The notes: generated by a model not told the origin, from the sequence alone. A stretch of 64,000 bases of DNA from Sulfurimonas sp. (GCA_003978465.1 QNZS01000009.1:1-64000); one strand, 5' to 3'; counted from the stretch's first letter, positions 43,836 to 54,053 are shown. Made by a program: numbers and translations.

Positions 43836-44521
43836 AAATTAGTAAGTTAAAAATCATACTGAAAAATAATACTTTAGTAGATGTCTCATTTGATCTACCT
43901 TCATCTTTGGCACTTGTAGGACAGAGTGGAAGTGGAAAAAGCTTGATACTAAAAGCACTGCTTGGAATGTTACCTCAGGAAATGAATCTGGACTTAGAAT
44001 GTAGTTCCAACTTTGAACTTGTGGCTGGAAAAAGTGTGGCTTTTATACCTCAAAATCCATTTACATCACTTTCACCTCTTACGAAAATTCATAAACAATT
44101 TTTTGTGAATGAGGAAAGAGTTAAAGAACTTTTTTTAAGTGTTGGTTTAAATGATGACTTACTTGATAGGTTTCCCTCAGAACTTTCAGGTGGGCAACTT
44201 CAAAGGGTGGTAATCGCAATGGCTCTGAGTAATAAGCCTAAACTTTTACTTCTTGATGAACCAACAACAGCACTAGATCCACAGACTCGTGTTATGATTA
44301 TAGACTTACTTAAATCCTTACAGAATAAAGAGAACTTTAAAATGCTTTTTGTAACACATGATATCTCTTCTGTAAAGAGCTTATGTAAGCATATATGTGT
44401 GATCAAAGAGGGGAAAGTGATAGAGAGTGGGTTAATGGAGGAAGTGAGTACTTCACCAAAAGCTGAGTATACAAAAATATTAATAGAGGCAAATTTTGCT
44501 AATAGGAAATTTAGAATATGA
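43832..44521 (+). CDS. orphan ABC transporter ATPase (peptide/nickel type)
   Basis: A 229-residue ATP-binding subunit. Walker A GQSGSGKS is at residues ~32-39, the Q-loop FIPQNPFTSLSPL and the signature LSGGQLQRV resemble DppD/NikD/NikE-type proteins, and Walker B LLLLDEPTTALD is intact. No permease or binding protein is adjacent; the neighbours are bioF and pbp1A. It is joined to each of them by a 4-nt ATGA overlap, so it is read in the same operon. The transported substrate is unknown. Confidence 0.88.
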   Translation: MKISKLKIILKNNTLVDVSFDLPSSLALVGQSGSGKSLILKALLGMLPQEMNLDLECSSNFELVAGKSVAFIPQNPFTSLSPLTKIHKQFFVNEERVKELFLSVGLNDDLLDRFPSELSGGQLQRVVIAMALSNKPKLLLLDEPTTALDPQTRVMIIDLLKSLQNKENFKMLFVTHDISSVKSLCKHICVIKEGKVIESGLMEEVSTSPKAEYTKILIEANFANRKFRI

Positions 44522-46545
44522 GAAAATATTTCAAGAAGATTTTGATTAGTTTAGTAGCAATAGGGTTTGTGTCACCCTTTATTTTAGTCGGCTATTTCTT
44601 AACTTCATATGATTATGATATATCAAAACTAGTAGAGTATAAACCTGAGTTAACAAGTAGGATATACGATAAAGATGGAAAAAAAATAGCAAATATTTTT
44701 AAAACAAAACATAGATATTATGCAAGATTTGATGAAATTCCTCCTCGGATCATTGAAGCACTTGTGGCTATAGAAGATACTACATTTTTTGAACACCCAG
44801 GTATAAATATAGATGCAATATTTCGTGCAGCTATTAAGGTTATACGTGCAGGAAAGGCTGTTGAAGGTGCAAGTACTATTACACAACAGTTAGTAAAAAA
44901 TGTCTTACTTACACGAGAGAAAAAGCTCTCACGTAAGATTAAAGAGGCTATATATGCCATAAAAATCGAGAGAGCCTTAAGTAAAGAGCAGATCCTTGAA
45001 TGTTATCTTAATGAGATATATTATGGGCATGGTTATTATGGTATAAAAACAGCTGCAGATGGTTACTTTCATAAAGACTTAAAGGATTTAACACTCAAAG
45101 AAATGGCAATTCTTGTAGGCCTTCCTAAAGCTCCAAGTACATATGCACCTACAAAAAATTATGATATTTCTATGGGTAGAGCAAATCGTGTTATAAAAAG
45201 AATGCATGTTTTAGGCTGGATAGACGACACAACTTATGAAAGTGCTTTAGTAGAGAATCCAGAAGTTTTTAATGAGACACTCACACAAAATAGAGCACCA
45301 TTTATAGTTGATGAAGTAGCTCGTAGATTTAGAGATATAAACATAAGTGATTTAAAAACTGGCGGTTATGAAATCTACACAACTATTGATCTTAGATTAC
45401 AAATTGCAGCTAGGGAATCACTTTCATTTGCATATGCAAAGTCACTAAAACGCATAGAAAAGTACAAAGAAAAGGAATTGAAAAAACTTGCTAAATTTCA
45501 AGCAATAAAGAATCCAACTGAAGATGATATTTTTGAATTACAAGATGTAAATATGACTCAATTAAATGGTGCTTTAGTCTCTCTAGATTCCGAAAGTGGA
45601 AATATTTTAGCACTTGTGGGAAGTTGTGACTACAAAGTGAGTTCATATAATCGTGCTACACAAGGCAGACGCCAACCTGGATCTGCATTTAAACCTTTTA
45701 TCTATCAAGTGGCTATTGACCTTGGGTTTAGTGGGGCAACTGAATTAGTAGATATAGCAAAAACATATGCTTATGAAAAAGATGGTGAAGAGATGAAGTG
45801 GAGACCAAAAAACTATGAAAAAAACTACAAAGGTTTAATAACACTGCGAGAAGCTCTTGTTCACTCTCGAAATCTTGCGACAATTAATCTAGTCAATGAT
45901 ATAGGCTTATATAATCTTCTTCGAGAGCTTAAAAAGTTCAATATTAAACATATTCCAAGAGATTTATCTATCTCTCTTGGAACAATGTCTATGTCACCGC
46001 TACAATTAGCGGAGGTTTATACAGCTTTTTCAAACTATGGTGTTCAAGTAAAAACACATTTAATTCTAAGTATAGATAAGGATAATCAGACTATTTATAA
46101 GAAAAAAGAGATAAGTAATATTACTTCTATACCTACACAGTCTTATATAATGACTACAATTCTTCGTGATGTTGTAAACCGTGGTACGGCTAGACGGGCT
46201 CGTGTATGGGGTCTCGAACTTGCAGCAAAAACAGGAACAACAAACTCAAATGTTGATGGTTGGCTGGCTGGATACTCCCCAACAATTACAACCGTTGTAT
46301 GGTTTGGGAATGATGATAATACACCAATGTATAAGCGCGAAACAGGTGGTAAGATTGCAGGGCCTGCATTTAGAAGTTTTTATCAAAAAACATTAAAACT
46401 ATATCCTCAGATTAAAAGAAAATTTGATGTTCCTGCGGGAATTACCGAAGTTCATATCGGTAAAAGAATAGAGTATTTTAGTGATATATCTAGACCACCA
46501 AGAGTGGAGAAAAATTCAGATCCAGAAGAAGAGTTACTGTGGTAG
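44518..46545 (+). CDS. mrcA: class A penicillin-binding protein 1A
   Basis: A 675-residue peptidoglycan synthase. A membrane helix at ~9-30 is followed by the GT51 glycosyltransferase (EDTTFFEHPGIN with the catalytic Glu; GASTITQQLVKN), then the transpeptidase with SAFK (PGSAFKPFIY) as the acylated Ser motif, SRN and KTGTT. The active sites of both parts are intact. It is the last gene of the alaS run and ends at a two-way terminator shared with can. Confidence 0.95.
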   Translation: MRKYFKKILISLVAIGFVSPFILVGYFLTSYDYDISKLVEYKPELTSRIYDKDGKKIANIFKTKHRYYARFDEIPPRIIEALVAIEDTTFFEHPGINIDAIFRAAIKVIRAGKAVEGASTITQQLVKNVLLTREKKLSRKIKEAIYAIKIERALSKEQILECYLNEIYYGHGYYGIKTAADGYFHKDLKDLTLKEMAILVGLPKAPSTYAPTKNYDISMGRANRVIKRMHVLGWIDDTTYESALVENPEVFNETLTQNRAPFIVDEVARRFRDINISDLKTGGYEIYTTIDLRLQIAARESLSFAYAKSLKRIEKYKEKELKKLAKFQAIKNPTEDDIFELQDVNMTQLNGALVSLDSESGNILALVGSCDYKVSSYNRATQGRRQPGSAFKPFIYQVAIDLGFSGATELVDIAKTYAYEKDGEEMKWRPKNYEKNYKGLITLREALVHSRNLATINLVNDIGLYNLLRELKKFNIKHIPRDLSISLGTMSMSPLQLAEVYTAFSNYGVQVKTHLILSIDKDNQTIYKKKEISNITSIPTQSYIMTTILRDVVNRGTARRARVWGLELAAKTGTTNSNVDGWLAGYSPTITTVVWFGNDDNTPMYKRETGGKIAGPAFRSFYQKTLKLYPQIKRKFDVPAGITEVHIGKRIEYFSDISRPPRVEKNSDPEEELLW

Positions 46546-46571
46546 TCTAAAAGCAGTTTTTTACTTTTAGA
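46546..46571. terminator. two-way terminator between pbp1A and can
   Basis: TCTAAAAG pairs with CTTTTAGA around CAGTTTTTTA, 1 bp after the pbp1A stop and overlapping the can stop. The A/T runs allow use from both sides. Confidence 0.6.
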
Positions 46572-47154
46572 TTAGTTTTAAATCTTTTAAAAGACCATCC
46601 TTAATGTCATAAATCCAGGCATGTACATGGAGTTCTTTACCATTACTAAGTGTATTTTTAACTATAGTAGTATTTTCAACATTTCGAACTTGCTCTAAAA
46701 CATTAAGTTCACAGAGTCTGTCAAACTTTTGTGTCTCGTCTGTAAAACTTGTTAACTCTTTCTCATGAAAACGCTGTACATCTTTTATGTGACGTAACCA
46801 GTTATCTATAAGACCATGTTGAATCTCACTCATAGAAGCTTTAACACCACCGCAGCCATAATGACCACAAACGATAATATGTGTGACTTCTAGTACTTCA
46901 ACAGCATATTGTATAACGGAGAGAGCATTTAAATCAGTGTGGACAATTACATTTGCGATATTACGGTGAACAAATACATCACCAGGGGGAAGGTTCATAA
47001 TTTGATTTGCGGGAACACGGCTATCCGCACAACCAATCCAGAGATAATCTGGATTTTGTTGTTTTGATAGTTTATGAAAGAACTCAGGATCTGCTGATAA
47101 AATCTCTTTTGCCCATGACTTATTATCTTCAAATATTTGAGACAACTTATTCAT
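46567..47154 (-). CDS. can: beta-class carbonic anhydrase
   Basis: Interconverts CO2 and bicarbonate in the cytosol. The 195-residue protein has the zinc ligands Cys42, His98 and Cys101 and the Asp44-Arg46 pair (GCADSRVPANQ; CGHYGCGG), at the same positions as E. coli Can. AAGGAAAACAT is a good ribosome site. It follows leuA by 11 bp on the same strand. Bicarbonate supply matters in autotrophic Campylobacterota that fix CO2 by the reverse TCA cycle. Confidence 0.96.
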   Translation of the reverse strand: MNKLSQIFEDNKSWAKEILSADPEFFHKLSKQQNPDYLWIGCADSRVPANQIMNLPPGDVFVHRNIANVIVHTDLNALSVIQYAVEVLEVTHIIVCGHYGCGGVKASMSEIQHGLIDNWLRHIKDVQRFHEKELTSFTDETQKFDRLCELNVLEQVRNVENTTIVKNTLSNGKELHVHAWIYDIKDGLLKDLKLI

Positions 47155-47165
47155 ATGTTTTCCTT

Positions 47166-48827
47166 TTAGTTAAACGTCCTATTGAGTGCACAAAACATTG
47201 CTTTAATGGAAGCAGTTGCAATATCACTATCTATACCTGCTCCAAAGCAAGAACTTATGTCCTGTGTTTGTAGTTCTATGTATGCCACAGCAGTAGCACT
47301 GCTTTGCTCACCACAAGAATGTTCAGAGTATGAGTTGATACTAAACTCATGTGTATAGTTTTTCATTAATGCTTTTTTACAAGCATCGATAGGACCGTTG
47401 CCTTCACCAGTTGCTGTAATCTCTTTACCATTGTACTTATAGATAAGTGTACATTTCGATATTTTATTATCAGATGAGAGAGTAAAGTCTACTAGAGATA
47501 TACTTTCTTTAAGCTTGAAATATGTATTTTCAAATATAGAAAAAATCTCGTTAGAACTCAGTACTTGACCCTTCTCATCAGCTACTGCTTGAACTATATT
47601 TCCTATTTCAGGGTGCATAGATTTTGGAAGTTGATATCCATACTCTTTTTCTAAGATATAAGCCACACCACCTTTTCCAGACTGTGAGTTTATACGGATA
47701 ACAGACTCATAAGTACGGCCAACATCAGCTGGGTCAATTGGTAAATATGGAACTTCCCATAAGGCATCATCTTTACTCTTTTGATAGGCAAGACCTTTGT
47801 TTATGGCATCTTGATGACTCCCACTAAATGCAGTATAAACTAACTCCCCTACATAAGGATGTCTGACATGTGTCTCTATTTCTGTACATTTTTCAACTAT
47901 TGATAAAACTTCATCTATGTTTGTAAAGTCTAACTGAGAATCGACACCTTGTGTTGTAAGGTTAAGGGCAAGTGTAATAATGTCTACATTACCAGTTCTC
48001 TCTCCATTACTTAAAAGGGTACCCTCAACTCTATCAGCTCCAGCTAAAAGTGCAAGTTCAGTTGCTGCAACACTTGTCCCTCTATCATTATGTGTATGAG
48101 TTGAGATAATTACATTCTCTCTATTGTTTAAATGCCTAGACATCCATTCTATCTGGTCAGCATAAATATTTGGTGTAGCCATCTCAACTGTTGCAGGTAA
48201 GTTAATGATAACTTTACGTTCCTCACTTATACCCCAACATGCAGTAACAGCATTAGAAATATCAGCAGCAAATTCAAGTTCGGTACCTGTAAAACTCTCA
48301 GGAGAATACTCTAAATATATCTCTCCATCATGCTCTTTCTCAAACTGTTTTACAAGTTCTACTCCATCTATTGCTAAAGCCATTATTTCTTTTTTAGTTT
48401 TACCAAAAACTATTTTTCTTTGAGCAATACTCGTTGAATTATATAAATGAACAGTAGCTTTTTTTACACCCTTAAGTGCCTCAAATGTTTTAGCTATTAA
48501 ATGTTCGCGTGCTTGGACTAAAACCTGAACTGTAACATCATCAGGAATTAAATTATCATCTACTAAGCATCGTAAAAAATCGAACTCTACTTTTGAAGCA
48601 GAAGGAAAGCCTACCTCTATTTCTTTAAATCCGAGTTTGAGTAAGAGTGTAAAAAGTTCAAGTTTTTTATTCATGTCCATTGGGTTAATTAGTGCTTGAT
48701 TACCATCACGTAAATCTACACTACACCATGCAGGAGCATTTGTAATTGTTTTTGTAGGCCAAACTCTGTTTGGTAAGTCTATCGTAGGGTAAGCTCTGTA
48801 CTTACCCTTAGGTATTGTTTGATTCAT
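47166..48827 (-). CDS. leuA: 2-isopropylmalate synthase (long form)
   Basis: First committed step of leucine synthesis. At 553 residues this is the longer LeuA type with a C-terminal regulatory domain. WCSVDLRDGNQALINPMD, the metal-site THTHNDRGTSVAATELALLAGADRVEG region (THNDRGT) and GNGPIDACKKAL in the regulatory part are visible. AAGGATTCTTT precedes the ATG. It is followed by can on the same strand, probably on the same message. No leucine leader peptide is evident upstream. Confidence 0.95.
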   Translation of the reverse strand: MNQTIPKGKYRAYPTIDLPNRVWPTKTITNAPAWCSVDLRDGNQALINPMDMNKKLELFTLLLKLGFKEIEVGFPSASKVEFDFLRCLVDDNLIPDDVTVQVLVQAREHLIAKTFEALKGVKKATVHLYNSTSIAQRKIVFGKTKKEIMALAIDGVELVKQFEKEHDGEIYLEYSPESFTGTELEFAADISNAVTACWGISEERKVIINLPATVEMATPNIYADQIEWMSRHLNNRENVIISTHTHNDRGTSVAATELALLAGADRVEGTLLSNGERTGNVDIITLALNLTTQGVDSQLDFTNIDEVLSIVEKCTEIETHVRHPYVGELVYTAFSGSHQDAINKGLAYQKSKDDALWEVPYLPIDPADVGRTYESVIRINSQSGKGGVAYILEKEYGYQLPKSMHPEIGNIVQAVADEKGQVLSSNEIFSIFENTYFKLKESISLVDFTLSSDNKISKCTLIYKYNGKEITATGEGNGPIDACKKALMKNYTHEFSINSYSEHSCGEQSSATAVAYIELQTQDISSCFGAGIDSDIATASIKAMFCALNRTFN

Positions 48828-49787
48828 AAAGAATCCTTTAACTTGAAATTTTATAATAACACACTCTTACATCTGTTATTTAGTTCGAAATTATATCCTA
48901 TTTTGATATACTATTTGCATCAAACAAAAGAGATGTCTTTGAAAACAATCTTTCTTTTTTACTTTATACTCTCTCTAACACTTTTCTCTAGCTAAATTAT
49001 CGATACTGTTGTTGAAACAATATCAGGTTATGGGGTGAAGGTGCAAATGCTACAAGTCAAAATTATGTAAACTCTATGAAAATAGTTCAGTATTTGTTTC
49101 AATAGTAGGGTAGTAACACTCTATAGAAGCAAGAGAAAATAACTCAGGTTTTGGAGAAAGAAAAGCAGCGAGAAAGTTTGGACTATGAGTTGGTTTGATT
49201 CGAGTATATGATTTTGTTCTTAGTGCCTATTATTTAGTTCTCTTGGTTTACAGTATTAATCTTCGGAGTTATTAAACTACTACTACGGGGCATTGGATTA
49301 TGACACTTCAAATGGACATAGTGCATAAATTAAGTTTATTGGAATAGATACTAGAGAAAATTATGGAGTCTTTTAGACCTTCGTTATTATTGATATGTAA
49401 GTCAGGTTACAGACAGCCTTATAGTAAAGAAAAATAATAACTTACAGATTTTAGTGCTTACTTCCATTGGTGAGTAATGGTATATAGCATCTCACCAATG
49501 GAAGTAATTTTGCCTGTTGTTCATAGCATTTATGAATCCCTTCTGCTAACTTTAGTTGTAGTGTTATTTTCTTTTCTATATGATGCTTAAGTTAGTTGAG
49601 GACAGTTTGTTTTACAGCATCTAATAAATTTTCAGTACCCAGTTGAGTATATTTTCTCTTGGATTCTCTCTTCGTTTTATGACTGGATTGTTGTTTGTAA
49701 AATTATTATTATTTATGTTAATAGATTATAATAAAAAAGTGTAAATTAGATATAGAGATTATTTACTTTGGGTGTAGGAAGGAGTAA
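48828..49787. other. 0.96-kb eroded stretch without intact genes
   Basis: Several short coding-like pieces in different frames on the plus strand suggest one or two dead genes: a signal-peptide-like start at 48934 (MSLKTIFLFYFILSLTLFSS, then stop), pieces reading GEGANATSQNYVNSMKIVQ and ENNSGFGERKAARKFGL between ~49040 and 49190, and NYYYGALDYDTSNGHSA near 49270-49325. All are cut by stops. No tRNA or repeat family is seen apart from the strong hairpin reported separately. Confidence 0.45.
49458..49507. repeat. perfect 17-bp inverted repeat
   Basis: TTACTTCCATTGGTGAG (49458-49474) is followed after 16 nt by its exact reverse complement (49491-49507). It lies in the eroded stretch about 300 bp beyond the glnA terminator and is longer than any terminator stem in the window. 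It could be an old mobile-element end, a strong terminator or a small-RNA hairpin. Confidence 0.75.
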
Positions 49788-49809
49788 AACGAGGATAAAC
49801 CTCGTTTAT
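49788..49809 (-). terminator. terminator of glnA
   Basis: AAACGAGG and CCTCGTTT form an 8-bp stem with an ATAA loop, starting 3 nt after the glnA stop; the minus strand continues with TTTT. Confidence 0.75.
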
Positions 49810-49811
49810 GA

Positions 49812-51242
49812 TTAGCACTGGTATGTAGTTTTAAACTCATAAGCAGTTGGACGACCTTCATCTGGCCATACATCACGCTCAAATCTATGGTGCTGGTAAG
49901 CATTGATAAACTCTGCACTAAATACAGGCTTAAGAAATTCGTGATCAATAATAAGACCTTCAAGCGCTTCACGTAGTGTGTGAGGCATTTGAGGAATTCC
50001 TTTTTCACGAATCTCATCTAGAGAAAGCTCATAAAGATCTTCATCCATTGGACCAACAGGAACATCAGCATTCTTGATACCGTCAAGACCAGCCATCATC
50101 ATTACAGCAAATGCTAAGTAAGGACAACAAGAACTATCTGGGAATCTCATCTCTAAACGAGTAGCACCTTCGCCAGCACCGTAAGGAATACGACAAGCAG
50201 CAGAACGATTTTTAGCAGAGTAAGTTAAGATACTTGGCGCTTCAAAACCGGGTAATAGTCTCTTGTAAGAGTTCGTTGTTGGATTAGTAAATGCTGAAAC
50301 TGCAGCAGAGTGTTTAAAGATACCACCAGCATACTGAAGAGCCATTTCAGAAAGGTTACCATAGTTTCCTTCTTTATAGAAAAGGTTCTTACCATCTTTC
50401 CAAAGTGATTGGTGAACATGCATTCCGTTACCATTATCACCAAACATTGGTTTAGGCATAAAGGTAGCAGTTTTACCATTTAAGTGCGCAATCATTTTGA
50501 TAACATACTTGTACTTTTGAACATTATCAGCAGCACCGATGATGTCAGAATAAACGATACCGATTTCATGTTGTCCTTGAGCAACTTCGTGGTGACCAAG
50601 AACAACTTCTAGACCAACTTGCTCTAGTATTAGCATCATTTCAGCTCTTATATCTACAGCAGAATCAGTTGGTGCAACTGGGAAATAACCACCTTTAGTT
50701 CCTGGACGGTGCCCAGTGTTGTACATATCTGGATAAGGGTTATTTGAATTCCACTCACCCTCTTCAGTATCTACTTTATATCCTGATTCGTTTATGTTAT
50801 CAACAAAAGTTACAGAGTCAAACATAAAAAATTCGTTTTCAGGTCCAAAGTATGCAGCATCAGCAACACCCGTAGCTTCAGCATGTTTAAGTGTCGCTTT
50901 AGCGATAGAACGTGGACATCTTTCATAAGCTTGTTCTTTGTATATGTCATAAACATCACAGAATACGATAATAGTTGGATCAGCAGTAAATGGATCTAAG
51001 AAAGCAGTACCGATATCTACTTTAAGAAGCATATCTGATTCATTAATTGGTTGCCATGCTTCAATGGAAGAACCATCAAATGGTAAACCATTCTCTAGTT
51101 GACCAGTAGTTACAGCACTCATTCTGTAACTAATATGGTGCCATGCACCTTTAATATCTGTAAATCTAAAGTCTACAAATTGAACATCATTTTCTTGACA
51201 GTATGCAAAGAATTCCTCTACATTATTAACGAATTTACCCAT
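49812..51242 (-). CDS. glnA: glutamine synthetase type I
   Basis: Makes glutamine from glutamate and ammonia with ATP. The 476-residue protein carries [14 protein letters not shown], the latch [35 protein letters not shown], the glutamate site [11 protein letters not shown] and [15 protein letters not shown]. The LYELS segment near residue 400 holds the Tyr that is adenylylated in GSI-beta enzymes, so regulation by AMP addition is possible. An AGGAG site precedes the ATG and a TATAAT box lies ~30 bp upstream. Confidence 0.97.
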   Translation of the reverse strand: MGKFVNNVEEFFAYCQENDVQFVDFRFTDIKGAWHHISYRMSAVTTGQLENGLPFDGSSIEAWQPINESDMLLKVDIGTAFLDPFTADPTIIVFCDVYDIYKEQAYERCPRSIAKATLKHAEATGVADAAYFGPENEFFMFDSVTFVDNINESGYKVDTEEGEWNSNNPYPDMYNTGHRPGTKGGYFPVAPTDSAVDIRAEMMLILEQVGLEVVLGHHEVAQGQHEIGIVYSDIIGAADNVQKYKYVIKMIAHLNGKTATFMPKPMFGDNGNGMHVHQSLWKDGKNLFYKEGNYGNLSEMALQYAGGIFKHSAAVSAFTNPTTNSYKRLLPGFEAPSILTYSAKNRSAACRIPYGAGEGATRLEMRFPDSSCCPYLAFAVMMMAGLDGIKNADVPVGPMDEDLYELSLDEIREKGIPQMPHTLREALEGLIIDHEFLKPVFSAEFINAYQHHRFERDVWPDEGRPTAYEFKTTYQC

Positions 51243-51271
51243 TAAATATCTCCTGATTTTTTTCTGAGATA

Positions 51272-51277
51272 ATTATA
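51272..51277 (-). promoter_or_regulatory. -10 box of glnA
   Basis: TATAAT on the minus strand, about 30 bp before the glnA start. No clear sigma-54 (GG-N10-GC) site was found alongside. Confidence 0.55.
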
Positions 51278-51505
51278 TCGGATTAATGAACAATAAACTC
51301 TTTTAGCATGATTAAAAAGTATGCAGGTTAATAGGAGTGCTTCTAAAAGTTATATGCTCAATCTAAGATATACGTTTGTGAGTGGGATTTGGTTGTTTGC
51401 TATGATGAAATTATCTCATTCATAATACTAATAATAGTTTTTGCTAATAACGATGCATTATTAAGGAAAATGTAGTTAGTTTTTCTGTACTTGATAAAAA
51501 TATAG

Positions 51506-51511
51506 TATAAT
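51506..51511 (+). promoter_or_regulatory. -10 box of the porin gene
   Basis: TATAAT 28 bp before the porin start. The AT-rich 240 bp before it separate it from the divergent glnA and could hold regulatory sites, but none is recognisable. Confidence 0.55.
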
Positions 51512-51539
51512 TCCATCATTAAAATACCGAGGAATATAT

Positions 51540-52883
51540 ATGGGAAAAATTGTTTTATCACTTATAGCTGCTTTAAGTATTAGTGCTCTATCTACAAGTG
51601 CAGGTGAAATAAAACTATATCAAAATGCTAATGGCCAAGTATTTACGACTCCTGCTACAGATCGTACTGATATAGATATGATAAGCCTGAGTGGAGCAAA
51701 AAAATCAATAACAATTGTTGATAATAAGTCTCCTGACTTTTTACTTGGAAAACAGACTCATATTAATATGAAGTTTATTGCTGATGATAACTCGGATATG
51801 TGGCTTAAAGCTGGTGTACGGATTCAAGGGACATTTGAAAATGTGAGTACCAATTATAAAAGTGATGTAAATAAAGATACAAGTATTTTAGATGCTTACC
51901 TTCGCCGTGTTCGTTTTGAAGTATCAGCTGGATTTAACAAGTGGACTTCATTTGTAATGGATATAAGAAATGATAAAGCAAACTTTGAAGACAAGGGTGA
52001 ACAAAGCTTTAATGTTGGTGATGCATATGTAAAAATCAAGAAACCATTTAATACATCTTTAGTAAACTTCAAACTTTACCGTGCTAAAATTGATATATCT
52101 CGTAGTGAGACTGTGAAATCTGCAAGAGTTATCGCATATGATAGACCAAAAGTAGCTGATGAAGCGGCACAATACATTACGCATAACCGTCGTGGAACAA
52201 ATATCCAAGCATATGGTGACTGGGAGAAAAAAATTCATTACCAAATTGCAACAGGTGATGGTGTTTATTCTGGAAAGATGAAAGATGCAGCAGGAGCTAA
52301 ACTTAGTAAACAAACTAAAGACGATGTGACACAAAACAGCTTTTTCTATGGTGGAAAGATAGTCCTTTCTCCATTTGATGGTTGGGAAGAGACTAAAAGA
52401 ACAGAAACATATTTCGCTCAAGGTAAACACTTTGAAATAGGTGCTGCATACTGGGCTAGTGATCATATTAATTATGATGATGGTACCGTTGCACAGAAGA
52501 TAGATCATACATTGACAAATCTTGAGATGTCTGCACACTATAAAGGTCTTTTTGTTCAGGCTGAGTATTTTCAATTTGATGGTGTTGTTAAAGCATGGCA
52601 TTCTACTGAAATAGGTAAGTCGTCAGGTTGGTATATAACTTCTGAGTATGTAATTGAAGAGTTAAATTATCTTGCTCCATTTGTAAGATATGAGTCATGG
52701 GATAAGTTTAAAGGTGCAGATGGTTATGATTATACAGCCACAACTGCTGGTGTTAACTGGTACTTAAAAGGGAATTCAATCAAAGCTGGTTTAGTTTATC
52801 AAACTGAAAACTATGGAACAGAACTGGATCAGGGAGAAAGAACTGTATCTACGGTTAGACTCACATCTCAGTTCTTCTTCTAG
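51540..52883 (+). CDS. OprO/OprP-type outer-membrane porin
   Basis: A 447-residue outer-membrane protein with a signal peptide of about 21 residues (ending STSAG). The body is a run of alternating beta strands with glycine and aromatic girdles, and the chain ends in SQFFF, the C-terminal aromatic signature recognised by the BAM complex. RVRFEVSAGFNKWTSFVMDI and the later strand pattern match the phosphate-selective porin O/P group. In Campylobacterota this group is wide, so phosphate selectivity is not assured. GAGGAATATAT is the ribosome site. Confidence 0.85.
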   Translation: MGKIVLSLIAALSISALSTSAGEIKLYQNANGQVFTTPATDRTDIDMISLSGAKKSITIVDNKSPDFLLGKQTHINMKFIADDNSDMWLKAGVRIQGTFENVSTNYKSDVNKDTSILDAYLRRVRFEVSAGFNKWTSFVMDIRNDKANFEDKGEQSFNVGDAYVKIKKPFNTSLVNFKLYRAKIDISRSETVKSARVIAYDRPKVADEAAQYITHNRRGTNIQAYGDWEKKIHYQIATGDGVYSGKMKDAAGAKLSKQTKDDVTQNSFFYGGKIVLSPFDGWEETKRTETYFAQGKHFEIGAAYWASDHINYDDGTVAQKIDHTLTNLEMSAHYKGLFVQAEYFQFDGVVKAWHSTEIGKSSGWYITSEYVIEELNYLAPFVRYESWDKFKGADGYDYTATTAGVNWYLKGNSIKAGLVYQTENYGTELDQGERTVSTVRLTSQFFF

Positions 52884-53014
52884 AAAAGAATCATATCTAG
52901 ATAAACAAATTTAAAGTTTTATATCTCCTTGCAAAGGCACTCCTTGTGTCTTTAGTTCTAAATAAATTTAAAATACATTTTTTTTTACACTGTATAAATT
53001 CAGTATATTCTGAT

Positions 53015-53020
53015 TATAAT
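53015..53020 (+). promoter_or_regulatory. -10 box of the first desaturase gene
   Basis: TATAAT 30 bp before the gene start, in a very AT-rich spacer with several TATA-like steps. Confidence 0.5.
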
Positions 53021-53050
53021 CACAATAAATTTTTTCTCTAAGGTCAGAAT

Positions 53051-54037
53051 ATGTCGATAATTTATCCAGATAATTTTAATGAGTTAAAAGCAGAGGTCCG
53101 TGCTAGTGGCCTTTTAGAGAGGGTTCCTGTGAGGGGTACCATAGAAATGGTTGCTATTTTTATGAGCTTAGCTGTGGTCTTTAGTATTGTTTTTAATTGG
53201 ACAGACATAGTCTCAAGTCCTCATTTGACTGCCTTTGGACTTGGTCTTTTTATGGTAGTTATTTTTACTCGAGCAGTATTTGTATCACATGATATCTTAC
53301 ATTTGCAGTACTTTAAAAGTAAGTCTTTATCTTTTAAACTATCCTACCCATTTTCAGCATTAATACTCTCTACCTCTTCTTCATGGTGGGATTTTAAACA
53401 TAATGTAAATCATCATACTTGGTGTAACGTACTAGAAAAAGATGAGGATATTTGGGCATTAGATGGTGCATTTACTCCAAATAACAAAGGAAATAGTCCC
53501 TTTATTAAGAAGTACAAACATATCATTTTTTGGGGTGCTATGTTCTTTATGTATAGTGCTTTTATCATACAATCATATAATTTTGTAATCAAACGTAAAC
53601 TTTGGGGTGAGTTTGCTCTTATGCTTATGCATATTCCTCTTATATGGGGAAGTATCTTTTATTCTCTTCCTTTAAGTGATGCTCTTATTCTTTTAGTCAC
53701 ACTTAATTTTATACTCTCTCCATGGCTAGCATTTGGTTTTATAACAAACCATTTAGGATGTGAAGTTTTTGACTACGAAGAGGGGAAAAAGTTTTCTTGG
53801 ATGGAGTTACAGATGAGAACTTCTCGTTCACTTAAAGGTGGTTTTTTAGTACACTGGCTTTATGGTGGGCTTAACACTCAGATAGAACATCATCTCTTTC
53901 CAAGAGCACCGCGTTTTAATTTACTCAAGGTTCAAGATATGACAAGAGAATTTGCAAAGAAGCATAATCTAACATATTTTGAGACGACTCCAATTGATGC
54001 ATATATACAGATAAATGAGGCACTAAAAGAGTACTAG
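53051..54037 (+). CDS. membrane fatty-acid desaturase (plus strand)
   Basis: A 328-residue di-iron membrane desaturase. The three histidine boxes are HDILH, KHNVNHH and QIEHHLFP, the last with the Q of front-end-type desaturases; four or so membrane helices lie between. Such enzymes put a double bond into acyl chains using O2 and reduced ferredoxin or cytochrome. There is no fused cytochrome b5 domain. AAGGTCAGAAT is the ribosome site. It converges on a second, different desaturase 18 bp away. Confidence 0.9.
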   Translation: MSIIYPDNFNELKAEVRASGLLERVPVRGTIEMVAIFMSLAVVFSIVFNWTDIVSSPHLTAFGLGLFMVVIFTRAVFVSHDILHLQYFKSKSLSFKLSYPFSALILSTSSSWWDFKHNVNHHTWCNVLEKDEDIWALDGAFTPNNKGNSPFIKKYKHIIFWGAMFFMYSAFIIQSYNFVIKRKLWGEFALMLMHIPLIWGSIFYSLPLSDALILLVTLNFILSPWLAFGFITNHLGCEVFDYEEGKKFSWMELQMRTSRSLKGGFLVHWLYGGLNTQIEHHLFPRAPRFNLLKVQDMTREFAKKHNLTYFETTPIDAYIQINEALKEY

Positions 54038-54053
54038 AACAGATTGTTCTAGT
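54033..54053. terminator. two-way terminator between the desaturase genes
   Basis: ACTAGAACA pairs with TGTTCTAGT around a 3-nt loop. It overlaps the stop of the plus-strand gene and ends 2 bp before the minus-strand stop. Confidence 0.65.

Noticed and set aside
52059-52601. 180-codon minus-strand frame inside the porin gene
   Set aside because: Cys-rich, low-quality product fully inside a convincing porin; a shadow frame.
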